DNA of 64,000 bases from Pseudoxanthomonas sp. CF385 (lineage in GTDB: Bacteria > Pseudomonadota > Gammaproteobacteria > Xanthomonadales > Xanthomonadaceae). The notes below the pieces were generated by a model. The model searched no databases, was not told the DNA's origin, and saw only the letters and a program-made list of their open reading frames with translations. Below, piece after piece: positions 7,995-17,559 of this stretch (the first letter of the stretch is position 1; every line of letters starts with the position of its first letter). The stretch covers positions 1,704,001 to 1,768,000 of the forward strand of contig NZ_FNKZ01000001.1 in the NCBI RefSeq assembly GCF_900104255.1, given 5' to 3'. Both the position numbers and the translations under genes were made by a program.

Positions 7995-8249
7995 ATGGAC
8001 ACGTTGGCCGACATCCGGGCCGTACTGGCCCTGGCGCACGAGCGCATCGAACGCGGCGCGTTGCGGGAGGACCCGCGCGTGTTCATGGACCAGCTGTGGC
8101 GCCAGGTCTACGACGCCGCACCCGACGACCTGCAGCCCTACGTCTGGTCGCGACTGGCCGACTTCGCCGCGCAACTGGGCACCCAGGGCGATCCGGAGCC
8201 TGCCCGCCGCCCGCTGCGGGCACCGCCCGAGGTCCATGCGCGACGCTGA
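7995..8249 (+). CDS. Small hypothetical protein, acidic and helical
   Basis: The 84-residue protein begins MDTLADIRAVLALAHERIER. It is mostly helical and charged, with LWRQVYDAAPDDLQPYVWSRLADFAAQLG in the middle and a Pro/Arg-rich tail. It has no signal peptide or membrane segment. Codon use is like that of its neighbours, so it is probably real, but I recognise no family. A possible -10 (TAATCT) only about 10 bases upstream suggests a very short leader. Confidence 0.55.
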   Translation: MDTLADIRAVLALAHERIERGALREDPRVFMDQLWRQVYDAAPDDLQPYVWSRLADFAAQLGTQGDPEPARRPLRAPPEVHARR

Positions 8250-8303
8250 ACGTGCCGCGCCGGTGCGTGGCCTTTCCCGCGTGCGGCGTGCGTTGTCATC
8301 GGC

Positions 8304-8867
8304 ATGGATGGCAACAAGGAACATTCCCGCGGCATGAAGGCCGGTACCGTGGTGCGCCCCGCGCGGGTGAATGAGGCTGCCGAGCTCTCGGCGATGATGC
8401 GGCGCACCTTCGTGGCCGCGAACGGACACTGCAGCACGCCCGAAAACGTGGCCGCCTTTCTCGAGGCCGTGTACACGCCGGAGCGGCAGGCGCAGGAAAT
8501 CCGCGACCCCGACACGCTCACCCTGATCGTCGAGCACGACGGCGTGTGGGCCGGCTTCGCGCAGCTGCGCTGGGGCACGGTGCCGCCGGCCGAAGTGCTG
8601 GTCCGGCCCACCGTGGAGCTGGGCCGGATCTACCTGGACGAGGCCTTCCACGGCCAAGGCATCGCCGCCGTGCTGGTGTCGCACCTGCTGGCGGCCGCGC
8701 AGCTGCGCAAGTCGCGCTCGGTGTGGCTCAACGTCTGGCAGGAATCGGCGCAGGCGATCCGCTTCTACCGCAAGCATGGCTTCCAGATCGTGGGCCGTTC
8801 GATCTTCTACGTGGGCGACGACCCCAAGGAAGACTGGGTGATGACCCAGACGCTGCCGGCGGGTTGA
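8304..8867 (+). CDS. GNAT-family N-acetyltransferase
   Basis: The 187-residue protein has the GNAT core. VELGRIYLDEAFHGQGIAAVLVSHLL carries the acetyl-CoA-binding (Q/R)xxGxG/A region, followed by VWLNVWQESAQAIRFYRKHGF, the typical fourth motif. It transfers an acetyl group to an amine; the substrate is unknown. The ATG at 8304 gives the longest frame. The ATG at 8334 (MKAGTVVRPA) is an equally plausible start, because homology to GNAT proteins only begins there. Confidence 0.85.
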   Translation: MDGNKEHSRGMKAGTVVRPARVNEAAELSAMMRRTFVAANGHCSTPENVAAFLEAVYTPERQAQEIRDPDTLTLIVEHDGVWAGFAQLRWGTVPPAEVLVRPTVELGRIYLDEAFHGQGIAAVLVSHLLAAAQLRKSRSVWLNVWQESAQAIRFYRKHGFQIVGRSIFYVGDDPKEDWVMTQTLPAG

Positions 8868-8877
8868 GCCGCGCGGA

Positions 8878-9276
8878 TCAGGATTCCGCGCGCTTGAGCT
8901 GCAGCGTGTAGTCGCCCGGCGGCAGGCCGTCGATGTGCAGGCGCACGTTGACCGGCCGGATGCAGGCCGGCACCGGGCGGCCGGGTTCGATGGGGGCGAC
9001 GTGGACGTTCACCGTGGCGGTGAGCGCAGTGCCCTCGCGGGTGATCTCGAGGATGTCCATCGGGTCCAGCGATTCGCGCACGGACAGCCAGACGTCCTGT
9101 TCGAAGGTGGTGCGCGTGCCGTCGACCTGCACGCGCAGGTCGGTGTTCGCATCGCCGCTGCAGCCGCCGTCGCGCTCGTGCACTTCGAGCAGGCCGGACA
9201 GCGTAGCGGTGTCCGGCGTGGCGGCTGCGGGCGATGCGCCCAGCAGCAATGCGAGCATCAGGGAAGCGATCGGCAT
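8878..9276 (-). CDS. Secreted hypothetical protein
   Basis: The 132-residue protein has a signal peptide (MPIASLMLALLLGASPAAA) and a short beta-rich domain with two Cys (CSGDAN and PACIRP) that could form a disulfide. The end reads GLPPGDYTLQLKRAES, a sandwich-like pattern seen in small periplasmic proteins. It lies 16 bases downstream of the stop-codon side of the beta-oxidation gene, on the opposite side from that gene's promoter, so the two could be co-transcribed (both minus strand). No function recognised. Confidence 0.6.
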   Translation of the reverse strand: MPIASLMLALLLGASPAAATPDTATLSGLLEVHERDGGCSGDANTDLRVQVDGTRTTFEQDVWLSVRESLDPMDILEITREGTALTATVNVHVAPIEPGRPVPACIRPVNVRLHIDGLPPGDYTLQLKRAES

Positions 9277-9292
9277 GGCGCGTGTCCGGTGA

Positions 9293-11356
9293 TCAGACCG
9301 TGGGCGTACGCAGTGTCGGGTTGTCCCAGCCCGGGCGCGGTGCGAAGCGATCGCCGTGGCGCGCCTGCAGCGCCTTGAGCGTCTCCAGCAGTGCGTCGGG
9401 ACCGACGGCCTTGACGTGTTCGATCGGGCCGCCGCGGAACGGGGCAAAGCCGGTGCCGAAGATTACGCCGGCGTCGAGCAGGTCTGCATCGGCGACCACG
9501 CCATCGTGCAGGCAGGCGACCGCTTCGTTGAGCAGCGGCAGGATCAGGCGGTCTTCCAGATCGTCCGGCGCCTTGTAGTCGGACGGCACCTGCGGCTTCA
9601 CCGGCTTGCCGTTCTCCCACTTGTACAGGCCCTGGCCATCCTTCTTGCCGCGCTTGCCCGGTTCCACCGTCGCCAGTGCCGCGGGCAACTGCAGGCCGAG
9701 GAACGGCGAGAGCTCCGCGCCGACGCCCTGGGCCACGTCCAGGCCGACGGTGTCGATCAGTTCGATCGGGCCCATCGGCATGCCGAACTTCACAGCGGCC
9801 TTGTCGATGACCGGGCCGGGGATGCCTTCGGCGTAAGCGGTGGCGGCTTCCAGCATGTACGGGAACAGCACGCGGTTGACCAGGAAGCCCGGCGTGCCGG
9901 CGACCGGCACCGGGAACTTGTCCAGCGCCTTGCAGAACGCGGCCAGGCGGCGGACGTTGGCCTCGTCGAGTGCGTCGTGCTGCACGATCTCCACCAGCGG
10001 CATCAGTGCCACCGGGTTGAAGTAGTGCAGACCGGCGAACTGCGCCGGGCGCTGGATGTGCTCGCGCAGTTCGGTCAGCGGAATGGACGAGGTGTTGGTG
10101 GTCAGCAGCGCGTCGGCCTTCAGGCGCGGCTCGACGGTCTGGTAAAGATCGCGCTTGGCCTCGGGATTTTCGATGATGGCTTCGATCACCAGGTCGGCCT
10201 GCGGCACGCCGTCGCCGGCCAGGTCGCCCTTCAGGCGCGCGGCCACGGCGGGGCGCTTGCTCTCGTCCTTCACCTTCTTCGCGAACAGCTCCTGCGCACG
10301 CGCGAGGGCGCCGTCGATGAAGCGCTGCTCACGGTCCTGCAGGGTGACGTTGAAGCCCTTGTAGGCGGACCACGCGGCGATGTCGCCGCCCATCACGCCG
10401 GCACCGACGACATGCACGTTCGCGATGCCATGGTCCTTTCCGCCGAGGCCTTTCAGGCGTTCGGTGAGGAAGAAGATGCGGATCAGGTTGCGCGCCGTCG
10501 GCGTGCCTGCCAGCTTCACCACCGCCTTGCGCTCGGCATCCAGGCGCGCCTGGATGCCCTTGCCGCCGGCGGTCTTCCACACGTTGATCAGCGCGTACGG
10601 CGCGGGGTAGTGCGCCTTGGGCGCCTTGCGAGCGACCTGCTTGAGCATCTGCGGCGCCAGCAACTGGCGGGCCAGCCAGCTGTTGCTGATCCAGCCGGTG
10701 AAGCGCTGCTTGAACGCGCGTTGCGGGCGCGAGGCGATCAGCGCGACGGCGGCGTCGATCAGCACGGCCGGTTCGGCGATCTTGTCGACCAGGCCCATCG
10801 CCTTGGCCGAACTCGCCGACAGCGTGCGGCCGGTGAGCATCATGTCCATTGCCTTCGGCGCGCCCACCAGGCGCGGCAGGCGCGCGCTGCCGCCCCAGCC
10901 GGGGAAGATGCCGAGCTTCACTTCGGGCAGGCCGATACGGGTGGACGGATCGCTGCTGGCCACGCGGTAGTCGCAGGCCAGCGAGATCTCGGTGCCGCCG
11001 CCCATGCAGAAGCCGTGGATCGCCGAGACCGTGGGGCAGGGCAGTTCGGCCAGTTTCTGGAACACGGCCTGGCCGCGGCGGATCGCGTCGTTGACGGTGC
11101 CCTTGCGGTCGAACTCCTGGAATTCCTTCAGGTCCGCGCCGGCGATGAAGCCCGACGCCTTCGCCGAGCGCAACACCACGCCCTTGGGCGGATCGATGGC
11201 CAGGCGTTCGATGATGTCGGCCAGTTCGATCAGCACGTCCTGCGAGAACGCATTGACGCTGGCGCCCTGACGGTCGAAGCCCAGCACCACGATGCCGTCC
11301 TCGCGCAGCTCGGTCTGCCAGTGACTGAATCGCAGCCCATCGAAGTTCGCGGCCAT
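9293..11356 (-). CDS. fadJ: Fatty-acid oxidation multifunctional enzyme (enoyl-CoA hydratase/3-hydroxyacyl-CoA dehydrogenase)
   Basis: The 687-residue bifunctional enzyme is of the FadB/FadJ type. Residues about 15-190 are a crotonase domain with the oxyanion-hole segments SGFIAGADLKE and FCMGGGTEISLACDYR. Residues about 310-500 are the NAD-binding 3-hydroxyacyl-CoA dehydrogenase domain with the Rossmann motif VVGAGVMGGDIAAW, and the rest is the dehydrogenase C-terminal domain (PGFLVNRVLFPYMLEA, FGTGFAPFRGGP). It hydrates enoyl-CoA and oxidises the hydroxyacyl-CoA in beta-oxidation. No thiolase gene is adjacent in the window. The start is ATG at 11356. It is divergent from rpoE. FadB versus FadJ cannot be settled from sequence alone. 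Confidence 0.9.
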   Translation of the reverse strand: MAANFDGLRFSHWQTELREDGIVVLGFDRQGASVNAFSQDVLIELADIIERLAIDPPKGVVLRSAKASGFIAGADLKEFQEFDRKGTVNDAIRRGQAVFQKLAELPCPTVSAIHGFCMGGGTEISLACDYRVASSDPSTRIGLPEVKLGIFPGWGGSARLPRLVGAPKAMDMMLTGRTLSASSAKAMGLVDKIAEPAVLIDAAVALIASRPQRAFKQRFTGWISNSWLARQLLAPQMLKQVARKAPKAHYPAPYALINVWKTAGGKGIQARLDAERKAVVKLAGTPTARNLIRIFFLTERLKGLGGKDHGIANVHVVGAGVMGGDIAAWSAYKGFNVTLQDREQRFIDGALARAQELFAKKVKDESKRPAVAARLKGDLAGDGVPQADLVIEAIIENPEAKRDLYQTVEPRLKADALLTTNTSSIPLTELREHIQRPAQFAGLHYFNPVALMPLVEIVQHDALDEANVRRLAAFCKALDKFPVPVAGTPGFLVNRVLFPYMLEAATAYAEGIPGPVIDKAAVKFGMPMGPIELIDTVGLDVAQGVGAELSPFLGLQLPAALATVEPGKRGKKDGQGLYKWENGKPVKPQVPSDYKAPDDLEDRLILPLLNEAVACLHDGVVADADLLDAGVIFGTGFAPFRGGPIEHVKAVGPDALLETLKALQARHGDRFAPRPGWDNPTLRTPTV

Positions 11357-11528
11357 GCTGGGACCATCCGTTGACGTATGGATAAGGCCGCTATCATCCC
11401 GAGGTTGTTTCACCCGCGTCAAATCCACATATCCGTTGGAACGTCGTCACGGGCGTGACCGGCGGCAGGGGGATGTTCCTGCCGCCTTGGTTAAATTCTT
11501 GATAGGGCAACGGTTTGGACAAGGCGTT

Positions 11529-11555
11529 GAACTTTCCCCCGCTAGCGCGGTCACA
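11529..11555 (+). promoter_or_regulatory. Candidate sigma-E autoregulatory promoter of rpoE
   Basis: GAACTT at 11529-11534 is followed after 16 bases by TCACA at 11551-11555. This resembles the extracytoplasmic sigma-E pattern GAACTT-N16-TCTGA/TCAAA. The predicted start of transcription would be about 30 bases before the rpoE ATG at 11596. Autoregulation is common for this family; here it is inferred from the motif only. Confidence 0.4.
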
Positions 11556-11595
11556 GGGCACGGCCACCGCCGAGCCGACAGGAGTGCGGCCCGGC

Positions 11596-12216
11596 ATGGC
11601 CGAAACAGATCCAACCCAGGAGCTGGACCTCGAGCTGGTCAGACGCGTGCAACGCGGCGACAGCGCGGCCTTCGACCTGCTGGTGCGCAAGTACCAGCAT
11701 CGCGTGGTGGCGCTGATCGGGCGGTACGTCCATGACTGGAGCGAGTGCCAGGACGTGGCCCAGGAGACGTTCCTGCGCGCTTACCGCGCGCTGGGCAATT
11801 TCCGGGGCGATTCCCAGTTCTATACGTGGCTGCACCGCATCGCCGTGAATACCGCCAAGAACCACCTGGTCGCGCACAACCGCCGTCCCCCCACGGACGA
11901 CGTGGATGCCGCCGACGCCGAGCAGTACGACATCGGCGCCCGGCTGCGCGACACCGACACGCCCGAGCGCGAACTCATGCGCCAGGAACTGGAGGCGACG
12001 GTGATGAAGGCGGTCGACGCGCTGCCGGAAGAACTGCGCACCGCCATCACCCTGCGCGAGGTGGAAGGGCTGAGTTACGAGGAGATCGCGCAGAAGATGG
12101 ATTGCCCGATCGGGACGGTGCGCTCGCGCATCTTCCGGGCGCGCGAAGCCATCGACGAACAAATGCGTCCCCTGCTGGACACCGACAGTGCAACCCGGGA
12201 GCGTGCCCGCCCATGA
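11596..12216 (+). CDS. rpoE: RNA polymerase sigma-E factor (ECF)
   Basis: The 206-residue ECF sigma factor has region 2 (LVRKYQHRVVALIGRY, DVAQETFLRAYRAL, FYTWLHRIAVNTAKNHLV) and region 4 (LREVEGLSYEEIAQKMDCPIGTVRSRIFRARE). It directs transcription of envelope-stress genes when freed from RseA. I chose the ATG at 11596 (MAETDPTQELDLELV) because homology to other RpoE proteins begins there; the frame stays open upstream to 11515. The gene overlaps rseA by ATGA and precedes mucD, the classic sigma-E operon order in Xanthomonadaceae. Confidence 0.95.
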   Translation: MAETDPTQELDLELVRRVQRGDSAAFDLLVRKYQHRVVALIGRYVHDWSECQDVAQETFLRAYRALGNFRGDSQFYTWLHRIAVNTAKNHLVAHNRRPPTDDVDAADAEQYDIGARLRDTDTPERELMRQELEATVMKAVDALPEELRTAITLREVEGLSYEEIAQKMDCPIGTVRSRIFRAREAIDEQMRPLLDTDSATRERARP

Positions 12217-13115
12217 CTGCCCGCAACGAGATTCCGACCATCGACAAGCTCGACATCCATCATCGCCAGCAGCTCTCCGCCCTGATGGACGGCGAACTGG
12301 TGGCCGACGAGGCGCGCTTCCTGCTGCGTCGCCTGCAGCACGACCAGGACCTGGCCGGCTGCTGGGAGCGCTGGCAGCTCTGCGGCGACGTCCTGCGCGG
12401 CCAGGGCCGTGCGCCGGCCCCGACCGGGTTCGCCGAGCGCGTCGCGAAGGCGGTCGCCGCCGAATCCGTGGCGGCCCCGGCCGCCGCGCACGCGGCTACC
12501 GGCCGGCCACGCAACCTGCTGGCCCGCTGGGGCGGAGGTGCATTGGCGGCGTCCGTCGCGTTGGTCGCGCTGTTCATGGCCCGCCAGCAGGGGCCGCAGC
12601 CGGCCCCGGCAGGTGAAGACACCCAGGTCGCGTCGGCCCAGGCCGCACCGACCGTCGCCCCCGCCCAGAACCCCGCGGCACCGGCGCCGGACGCCGAGGC
12701 CTATGCCGCGGCCGCCGTCGTGGCGGCCGCCAGCCTGCCGCGGCGCCAGGACAACGCGACCCGTCGCAGCGCCACCCGCAACCAGCAGGCCGCCCGGTCC
12801 GCCCAGCGCGTAGCGCGTGCCGAAGCGCCTGTCCGCGCCACCGGCACGCTGCCCGTCACGGGCGGCGCCACGAACGCGCTGGCCACCGCGCCGCTGCATG
12901 CGTCGACCAATCCGTTCTCCCATCCGTCGCAGGACGCCTCCGCCGTGCCGGCACGGCCCTGGCCACGCTCCGCGCTGTCGGCCTATCCGTCGGCCACCGG
13001 CGCGCTGACGACCGGTTACAGCAGCGAATCCGCGGGCCGCACCTTCTATCCGTTCGAGCCGCGCCCGCAGCAGACCCCGCCGGTCGAGTTGCCCACGGAC
13101 GCGCCGCGCGAGTAA
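12213..13115 (+). CDS. rseA: Anti-sigma-E factor RseA
   Basis: The 300-residue single-pass membrane protein has a cytoplasmic N-terminus with the RseA pattern QQLSALMDGEL...LLRRL...CWERWQLCGDVLRG, which binds sigma-E. A transmembrane helix lies at about 106-123 (GGALAASVALVALFMA), followed by a long Ala/Pro/Gln-rich periplasmic part. That region is longer than in E. coli RseA (about 216 residues) and appears disordered. It ends in a proline-rich tail. Translation is coupled to rpoE by a 4-base overlap. Stress-triggered proteolysis would release sigma-E, by analogy with the family. Confidence 0.9.
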   Translation: MTARNEIPTIDKLDIHHRQQLSALMDGELVADEARFLLRRLQHDQDLAGCWERWQLCGDVLRGQGRAPAPTGFAERVAKAVAAESVAAPAAAHAATGRPRNLLARWGGGALAASVALVALFMARQQGPQPAPAGEDTQVASAQAAPTVAPAQNPAAPAPDAEAYAAAAVVAAASLPRRQDNATRRSATRNQQAARSAQRVARAEAPVRATGTLPVTGGATNALATAPLHASTNPFSHPSQDASAVPARPWPRSALSAYPSATGALTTGYSSESAGRTFYPFEPRPQQTPPVELPTDAPRE

Positions 13116-13184
13116 GTCCCCCAGGCGCCGGCCGTCGCCGGCGCCTCTCCCCATGTTCCTTCTCCCTATCGAGGCTTGCGTTCG

Positions 13185-14681
13185 ATGACTCCCCACGCCC
13201 GTCATGGTCTGTTGACCCTGCTGATGCTGACCACGCCGCTGGCCGCCTGCGCGCAGCAGGCCGAGGCGCCCGCGCCGGTCGCGGCCGCTGCGCCGGCCGT
13301 CGCCCAGTCCGCCGCACCGCAACTGGTGACCGGCCTGCCGGACTTCACCCAGCTCGTCGAGCAGGTGGGCCCGGGCGTGGTGAACGTGGAGGCCAAGATC
13401 GGCTCGCGTGCCAGCGCGCAGGGCGAGGAAGGCGACATCCCGGAGATCTTCCGTCGCATGCTGCCGCCGGAATTCCAGATGCCCGGTCCGGGCCAGGGGC
13501 CGCAACGCCGCGGCGGTACCTCGATCGGCTCGGGCTTCATCATTTCGGCCGACGGCTACGTGCTGACCAACCATCACGTGGTGGACGGCGCCGATGAAGT
13601 GAAGGTCACCCTGCCGGACCGCCGCGAGCTGACCGCCAAGGTGGTGGGCAGCGACCAGCAGTACGACGTGGCCCTGTTGAAGGTGGAGGCCAAGGGTCTG
13701 CCGACCGTGCGCATCGGCAATTCCGCTGCGCTGAAGCCCGGCCAGTGGGTCGTGGCGATCGGGTCGCCGCTGGGCCTGGATCACTCGGTCACGGCCGGCA
13801 TCGTCAGCGCGGTCGGCCGTAGCGCCTCGCCGGAGCAGCGTTACGTGCCCTTCATCCAGACCGACGTGGCGATCAACCAAGGCAATTCGGGCGGTCCCCT
13901 GCTCAATACCCGCGGCGAAGTGGTCGGCATCAACTCGCAGATCTTCTCGGTGTCCGGCGGCTACATGGGCATCAGCTTCGCGATCCCGATCGACCTGGCG
14001 ATGAGCGCGGTGGAGCAGCTGAAGAGCAGCGGCAAGGTCAGTCGCGGGCAGTTGGGCGTCCAGGTCGGCGCAGTGACGGCCGACGCGGTGAAGGGATTCG
14101 GCTTGCCGGACAATCGCGGCGCGCTGGTGAACGAGGTGCTGACCAGCAGCCCTGCGGCGAAGGCAGGCCTGAGCCCCGGCGACGTGATCCGCTCGGTGAA
14201 TGGTCGTCCCGTCAACGATTCCAGCGACCTGCCGCCGCTCATCGGCGCGATGGCGCCGGGTTCGAAGGTCACGCTGGGCCTGTTGCGCGACGGCAAGGCG
14301 CGCGACATCACGGTGACCCTGAGTGAGCTCGATGAGGGTACCGCGGCCCGGGATTCGCTGCCGACGGCGCCGGAGCGCGACGCGACGCCTGCGGGGCGCA
14401 ACCCGCTCGGCATCCAGACCCAGAGCCTGGATGCCAACAGCCGCAAACAGCTGGGTGTGGAGTCGGGCGGGGTGCTGATCAGTCGTGTGGAGGGTGCCGC
14501 CGCCCGTGAAGCCGGTCTGGCGCCGGGCATGGTCGTCCTGCAGGTAGGGCGTACCAAGGTGGACAGCCCGGCCGCGCTGGACCGCGAACTCGCCTCCGCC
14601 AAGGCCGGCGATACGGTCATGCTGCTGGTCCGTGTCCGCGGCGTAACCCGCTTCTTCGCTGTCACGGTGGAAAAGGGCTGA
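13185..14681 (+). CDS. mucD: Periplasmic serine protease MucD/DegP
   Basis: The 498-residue HtrA-family protease-chaperone has an N-terminal export signal ending LTTPLAAC, so it may be lipidated at Cys22. The trypsin-like domain holds the full catalytic triad: His131 in TNHHVV, Asp161 in YDVALLKV and Ser235 in GNSGGPLL. Two PDZ domains follow (about 285-375 and 400-495, with GALVNEVLTSSPAAKAGL and GVLISRVEGAAAREAGL). It degrades misfolded envelope proteins and dampens the sigma-E response. ATG at 13185 is preferred because GAGG lies 10 bases upstream; a TTG nine bases earlier has no room for a ribosome site. Confidence 0.93.
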   Translation: MTPHARHGLLTLLMLTTPLAACAQQAEAPAPVAAAAPAVAQSAAPQLVTGLPDFTQLVEQVGPGVVNVEAKIGSRASAQGEEGDIPEIFRRMLPPEFQMPGPGQGPQRRGGTSIGSGFIISADGYVLTNHHVVDGADEVKVTLPDRRELTAKVVGSDQQYDVALLKVEAKGLPTVRIGNSAALKPGQWVVAIGSPLGLDHSVTAGIVSAVGRSASPEQRYVPFIQTDVAINQGNSGGPLLNTRGEVVGINSQIFSVSGGYMGISFAIPIDLAMSAVEQLKSSGKVSRGQLGVQVGAVTADAVKGFGLPDNRGALVNEVLTSSPAAKAGLSPGDVIRSVNGRPVNDSSDLPPLIGAMAPGSKVTLGLLRDGKARDITVTLSELDEGTAARDSLPTAPERDATPAGRNPLGIQTQSLDANSRKQLGVESGGVLISRVEGAAAREAGLAPGMVVLQVGRTKVDSPAALDRELASAKAGDTVMLLVRVRGVTRFFAVTVEKG

Positions 14682-14710
14682 GCGTCGGCCCCCCGGATCC
14701 TCTGGCTCCG

Positions 14711-14736
14711 GAACGCCTCGCGCCCGCGGGGCGTTC
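14711..14736 (+). terminator. GC-rich hairpin after mucD
   Basis: GAACGCC and GGCGTTC form the outer stem with a G/C-rich centre. There is no T-run, so it may be a weak or Rho-assisted terminator, or only an mRNA-stabilising hairpin, between mucD and lepA. Confidence 0.4.
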
Positions 14737-14822
14737 GCATTCCGGGGCCCCGCGCGGCCTGGGCCGGCGTCCGTGCGATAATGTCCCGTTATTCCTGACG
14801 ACGGCACAGGCCGCCGCCCCTC

Positions 14823-16631
14823 ATGTCTTCTGATTCCATGCGGAATATCCGCAACTTCTCGATCATCGCGCACGTCGACCACGGCAAATCCACCCTGGCC
14901 GACCGCATCATCCAGCTCTGCGGCGGCCTCGAGGCCCGCGAGATGGAAGCGCAGGTGCTCGACTCCAATCCCATCGAGCGCGAGCGCGGCATCACCATCA
15001 AAGCCCAGTCCGTGTCCCTGCCGTACAAGGCCAAGGACGGGCAGGTCTACCAGCTCAACTTCATCGATACCCCCGGCCACGTCGACTTCTCCTATGAAGT
15101 CAGCCGCTCGCTGGCCGCCTGCGAGGGCGCGCTGCTGGTGGTGGACGCCGCCCAGGGCGTGGAAGCCCAGTCGGTCGCCAACTGCTACACCGCGGTGGAG
15201 CAGGGCCTGGAAGTGGTGCCGGTGCTGAACAAGATCGACCTGCCGACTGCCGACATCGAGAAAGCCAAGGCCGAGATCGAAGCCGTCATCGGCATCGATG
15301 CCGACGATGCCGTGCCCGTCAGCGCCAAGACCGGCCTCAACGTCGACCTGGTGCTGGAAGCCATCGTCCAGCGCATCCCGCCGCCGCAGCCGCGCGACAC
15401 CGACAAGCTGCAAGCGCTGATCATCGACTCGTGGTTCGACAACTACCTGGGCGTGGTCTCGCTGGTGCGCGTGATGCAGGGCGAGATCGGCCCGAAGAGC
15501 AAGATCCTGGTGATGTCCACCGGCCGCACCCACGAGGTGGACAAGGTCGGCGTGTTCACCCCCAAGCGCAAGGAGCTGAAGAAGCTCGGTGCGGGCGAGG
15601 TGGGCTGGATCACCGCATCGATCAAGGACGTGCATGGTGCGCCGGTCGGCGACACCCTGACGCTGGCGGGCGACCCCGCGCCGGGCCCGCTGCCGGGCTT
15701 CCAGGAAATGCAGCCGCGCGTGTTCGCCGGCCTGTTCCCCGTGAACGCCGAGGATTACCCGGCGCTGCGTGAGGCGCTGGAGAAGCTGCGCCTGAACGAC
15801 GCTGCGCTGCGTTTCGAGCCGGAAAGCTCGGAAGCCATGGGCTTCGGCTTCCGCTGCGGCTTCCTCGGCATGCTCCACATGGAGATCGTGCAGGAGCGCC
15901 TGGAGCGCGAGTACGACCTGGACCTGATCACCACGGCACCGACCGTCGTGTATGAAGTCCTCAAGACCGATGGCACGGTACTTACCCTGGACAACCCGGC
16001 CAAACTGCCGCAGTCAAACCTGATCGAAGAGGTGCGCGAGCCCATCATCCGCGCCAACATCCTCACCCCCGAGGCGTACATCGGCGCCATCATCAAGCTG
16101 TGCGAGGAAAAGCGCGGCGTGCAGATCGGCATCCAGTACCTGGCCAGCCAGGTGCAGATCAGCTACGAGCTGCCGATGGCCGAAGTGGTGCTGGATTTCT
16201 TCGACAAGCTGAAGTCGGTCAGCCGCGGCTACGCGTCGCTGGACTACTCGTTCCTGCGCTTCCAGCCCGGCCCGTTCGTGCGCCTGGATACGCTGATCAA
16301 CGGCGACAAGGTCGACGCGCTCAGCCTGATCGTGCACCGCAGCCACGCCGACCGGCGCGGCCGCGAGCTGTGCGAGAAGATGAAGGAGCTGATCCCGCGG
16401 CAGATGTTCGACGTGGCGATCCAGGCCGCGGTCGGCTCGCAGATCATCGCGCGCAGCACGGTCAAGGCGATGCGCAAGAACGTGCTGGCCAAGTGCTATG
16501 GTGGCGACATCACCCGCAAGAAGAAGCTCCTCGAGAAGCAGAAAGAGGGCAAGAAGCGGATGAAGCAGGTGGGCCGCGTGGAGATTCCGCAGGAGGCCTT
16601 CCTGGCGGTGCTGCAGGTGGACAGCAAGTAA
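14823..16631 (+). CDS. lepA: Elongation factor 4 (LepA)
   Basis: This 602-residue translational GTPase has G1 [10 protein letters not shown]2/G3 [10 protein letters not shown] and DTPGHVDF, and G4 NKID. It continues through EF-G-like domains to the LepA-specific C-terminal domain ending [20 protein letters not shown] and [17 protein letters not shown]. It back-translocates or remodels stalled ribosomes and assists subunit biogenesis. The start used is [19 protein letters not shown] (15 bases later) is the minimal alternative. A weak -10 (GATAAT) lies at about 14770. It is followed by lepB, as in most proteobacteria. Confidence 0.97.
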   Translation: MSSDSMRNIRNFSIIAHVDHGKSTLADRIIQLCGGLEAREMEAQVLDSNPIERERGITIKAQSVSLPYKAKDGQVYQLNFIDTPGHVDFSYEVSRSLAACEGALLVVDAAQGVEAQSVANCYTAVEQGLEVVPVLNKIDLPTADIEKAKAEIEAVIGIDADDAVPVSAKTGLNVDLVLEAIVQRIPPPQPRDTDKLQALIIDSWFDNYLGVVSLVRVMQGEIGPKSKILVMSTGRTHEVDKVGVFTPKRKELKKLGAGEVGWITASIKDVHGAPVGDTLTLAGDPAPGPLPGFQEMQPRVFAGLFPVNAEDYPALREALEKLRLNDAALRFEPESSEAMGFGFRCGFLGMLHMEIVQERLEREYDLDLITTAPTVVYEVLKTDGTVLTLDNPAKLPQSNLIEEVREPIIRANILTPEAYIGAIIKLCEEKRGVQIGIQYLASQVQISYELPMAEVVLDFFDKLKSVSRGYASLDYSFLRFQPGPFVRLDTLINGDKVDALSLIVHRSHADRRGRELCEKMKELIPRQMFDVAIQAAVGSQIIARSTVKAMRKNVLAKCYGGDITRKKKLLEKQKEGKKRMKQVGRVEIPQEAFLAVLQVDSK

Positions 16632-16724
16632 CAGGCGACAGCGGCGGACGAGGACGCCGGGCATGCCCGGACGGTCCCGGTCGACCTGCCGTCTTCCGAC
16701 GAATTCCGTTCCAAGGGAATACAG

Positions 16725-17525
16725 ATGGTCTGGTTTGAAACGATCCTGGTGGTGCTGACGCTGCTGACCGGCGTGGTCTGGCTGGCGGACAAGCTGTTTC
16801 TGGCGAAGCGCCGTCGCGCCAAGGGCGGGCTGCTGGACGAGGAGCCGGTGCTGGTCGACTACTCGCGCGCCTTCTTCCCGGTGCTGGCGGTCGTGCTGGT
16901 GCTCCGCAGCTTCATCGCCGAGCCGTACAAGATCCCGTCCAGTTCGATGATGCCGAACCTGCTGATCGGCGATTTCATCCTGGTCAACAAGTTCTCCTAC
17001 GGTCTGCGCCTGCCGATCACCAACCAGAAGTTCCTGGCCCTCGGTGAGCCGGCGCGCGGCGACGTGGTGGTGTTCAAGCCGCCGCACGACCCGGAGAACA
17101 ACTGGATCAAGCGGGTGATCGGCCTTCCGGGCGACAGGATCGGTTTCCATGGCGACACCGTGTATCTGAACGGCCAGCCGTTGAAGTACCAGACCCTGGG
17201 CCCCTACGAGGGCACCGGCGGCACTACCGAGGCGCCGGGCGCGACCTTGCTCCGCGAAGACCTGCCGGGCCGTCCCCATACGATCCTGGAAAGCGTCGGC
17301 GTACCGCCCCCCGGCGGCGGCGAGGGCGACTGGATCGTGCCGCCGGGACGCTATTTCGTGATGGGCGACAACCGCGACAACAGCCTGGACGGCCGGTTCT
17401 GGGACTACCATTTCCTGCCGGAGGAGAACCTCCGCGGCAAGGCGTTCCTGATCTGGCTGAACTGCGAGGGCTGGGTCTGCAAGAATGGTTTCGATGCCTC
17501 GCGCATCGGCAACGGCATCGAGTAG
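16725..17525 (+). CDS. lepB: Signal peptidase I
   Basis: The 266-residue membrane-bound peptidase removes signal peptides from exported proteins. It has two N-terminal hydrophobic segments (about 4-21 and 50-64), catalytic Ser74 in the SMMP motif (PSSSMMPNLLIGDFILVNKF), catalytic Lys129 in NWIKRVIGLPGD, and the late box MGDNRDNSLDGRFW. An AAGGGAA ribosome site precedes the ATG. It lies between lepA and the DUF4845 gene. Confidence 0.96.
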   Translation: MVWFETILVVLTLLTGVVWLADKLFLAKRRRAKGGLLDEEPVLVDYSRAFFPVLAVVLVLRSFIAEPYKIPSSSMMPNLLIGDFILVNKFSYGLRLPITNQKFLALGEPARGDVVVFKPPHDPENNWIKRVIGLPGDRIGFHGDTVYLNGQPLKYQTLGPYEGTGGTTEAPGATLLREDLPGRPHTILESVGVPPPGGGEGDWIVPPGRYFVMGDNRDNSLDGRFWDYHFLPEENLRGKAFLIWLNCEGWVCKNGFDASRIGNGIE

Positions 17526-17559
17526 CAACTAACGTCCAACGGGGCATGGGGGAATGGCA

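Noticed and set aside
11515..11595. Longer RpoE starting at 11515
   Set aside because: The extra 27 codons overlap the predicted sigma-E promoter and have no counterpart in other RpoE proteins.
12075..15878. Very long minus-strand open frame (1267 codons) across rseA, mucD and lepA
   Set aside because: It is antisense to three clearly conserved genes, and its product is a His/Arg/Ala-rich composition typical of a GC-rich shadow frame. The same applies to the long antisense frames at 58010-61624, 36722-39658 and 3715-5628.
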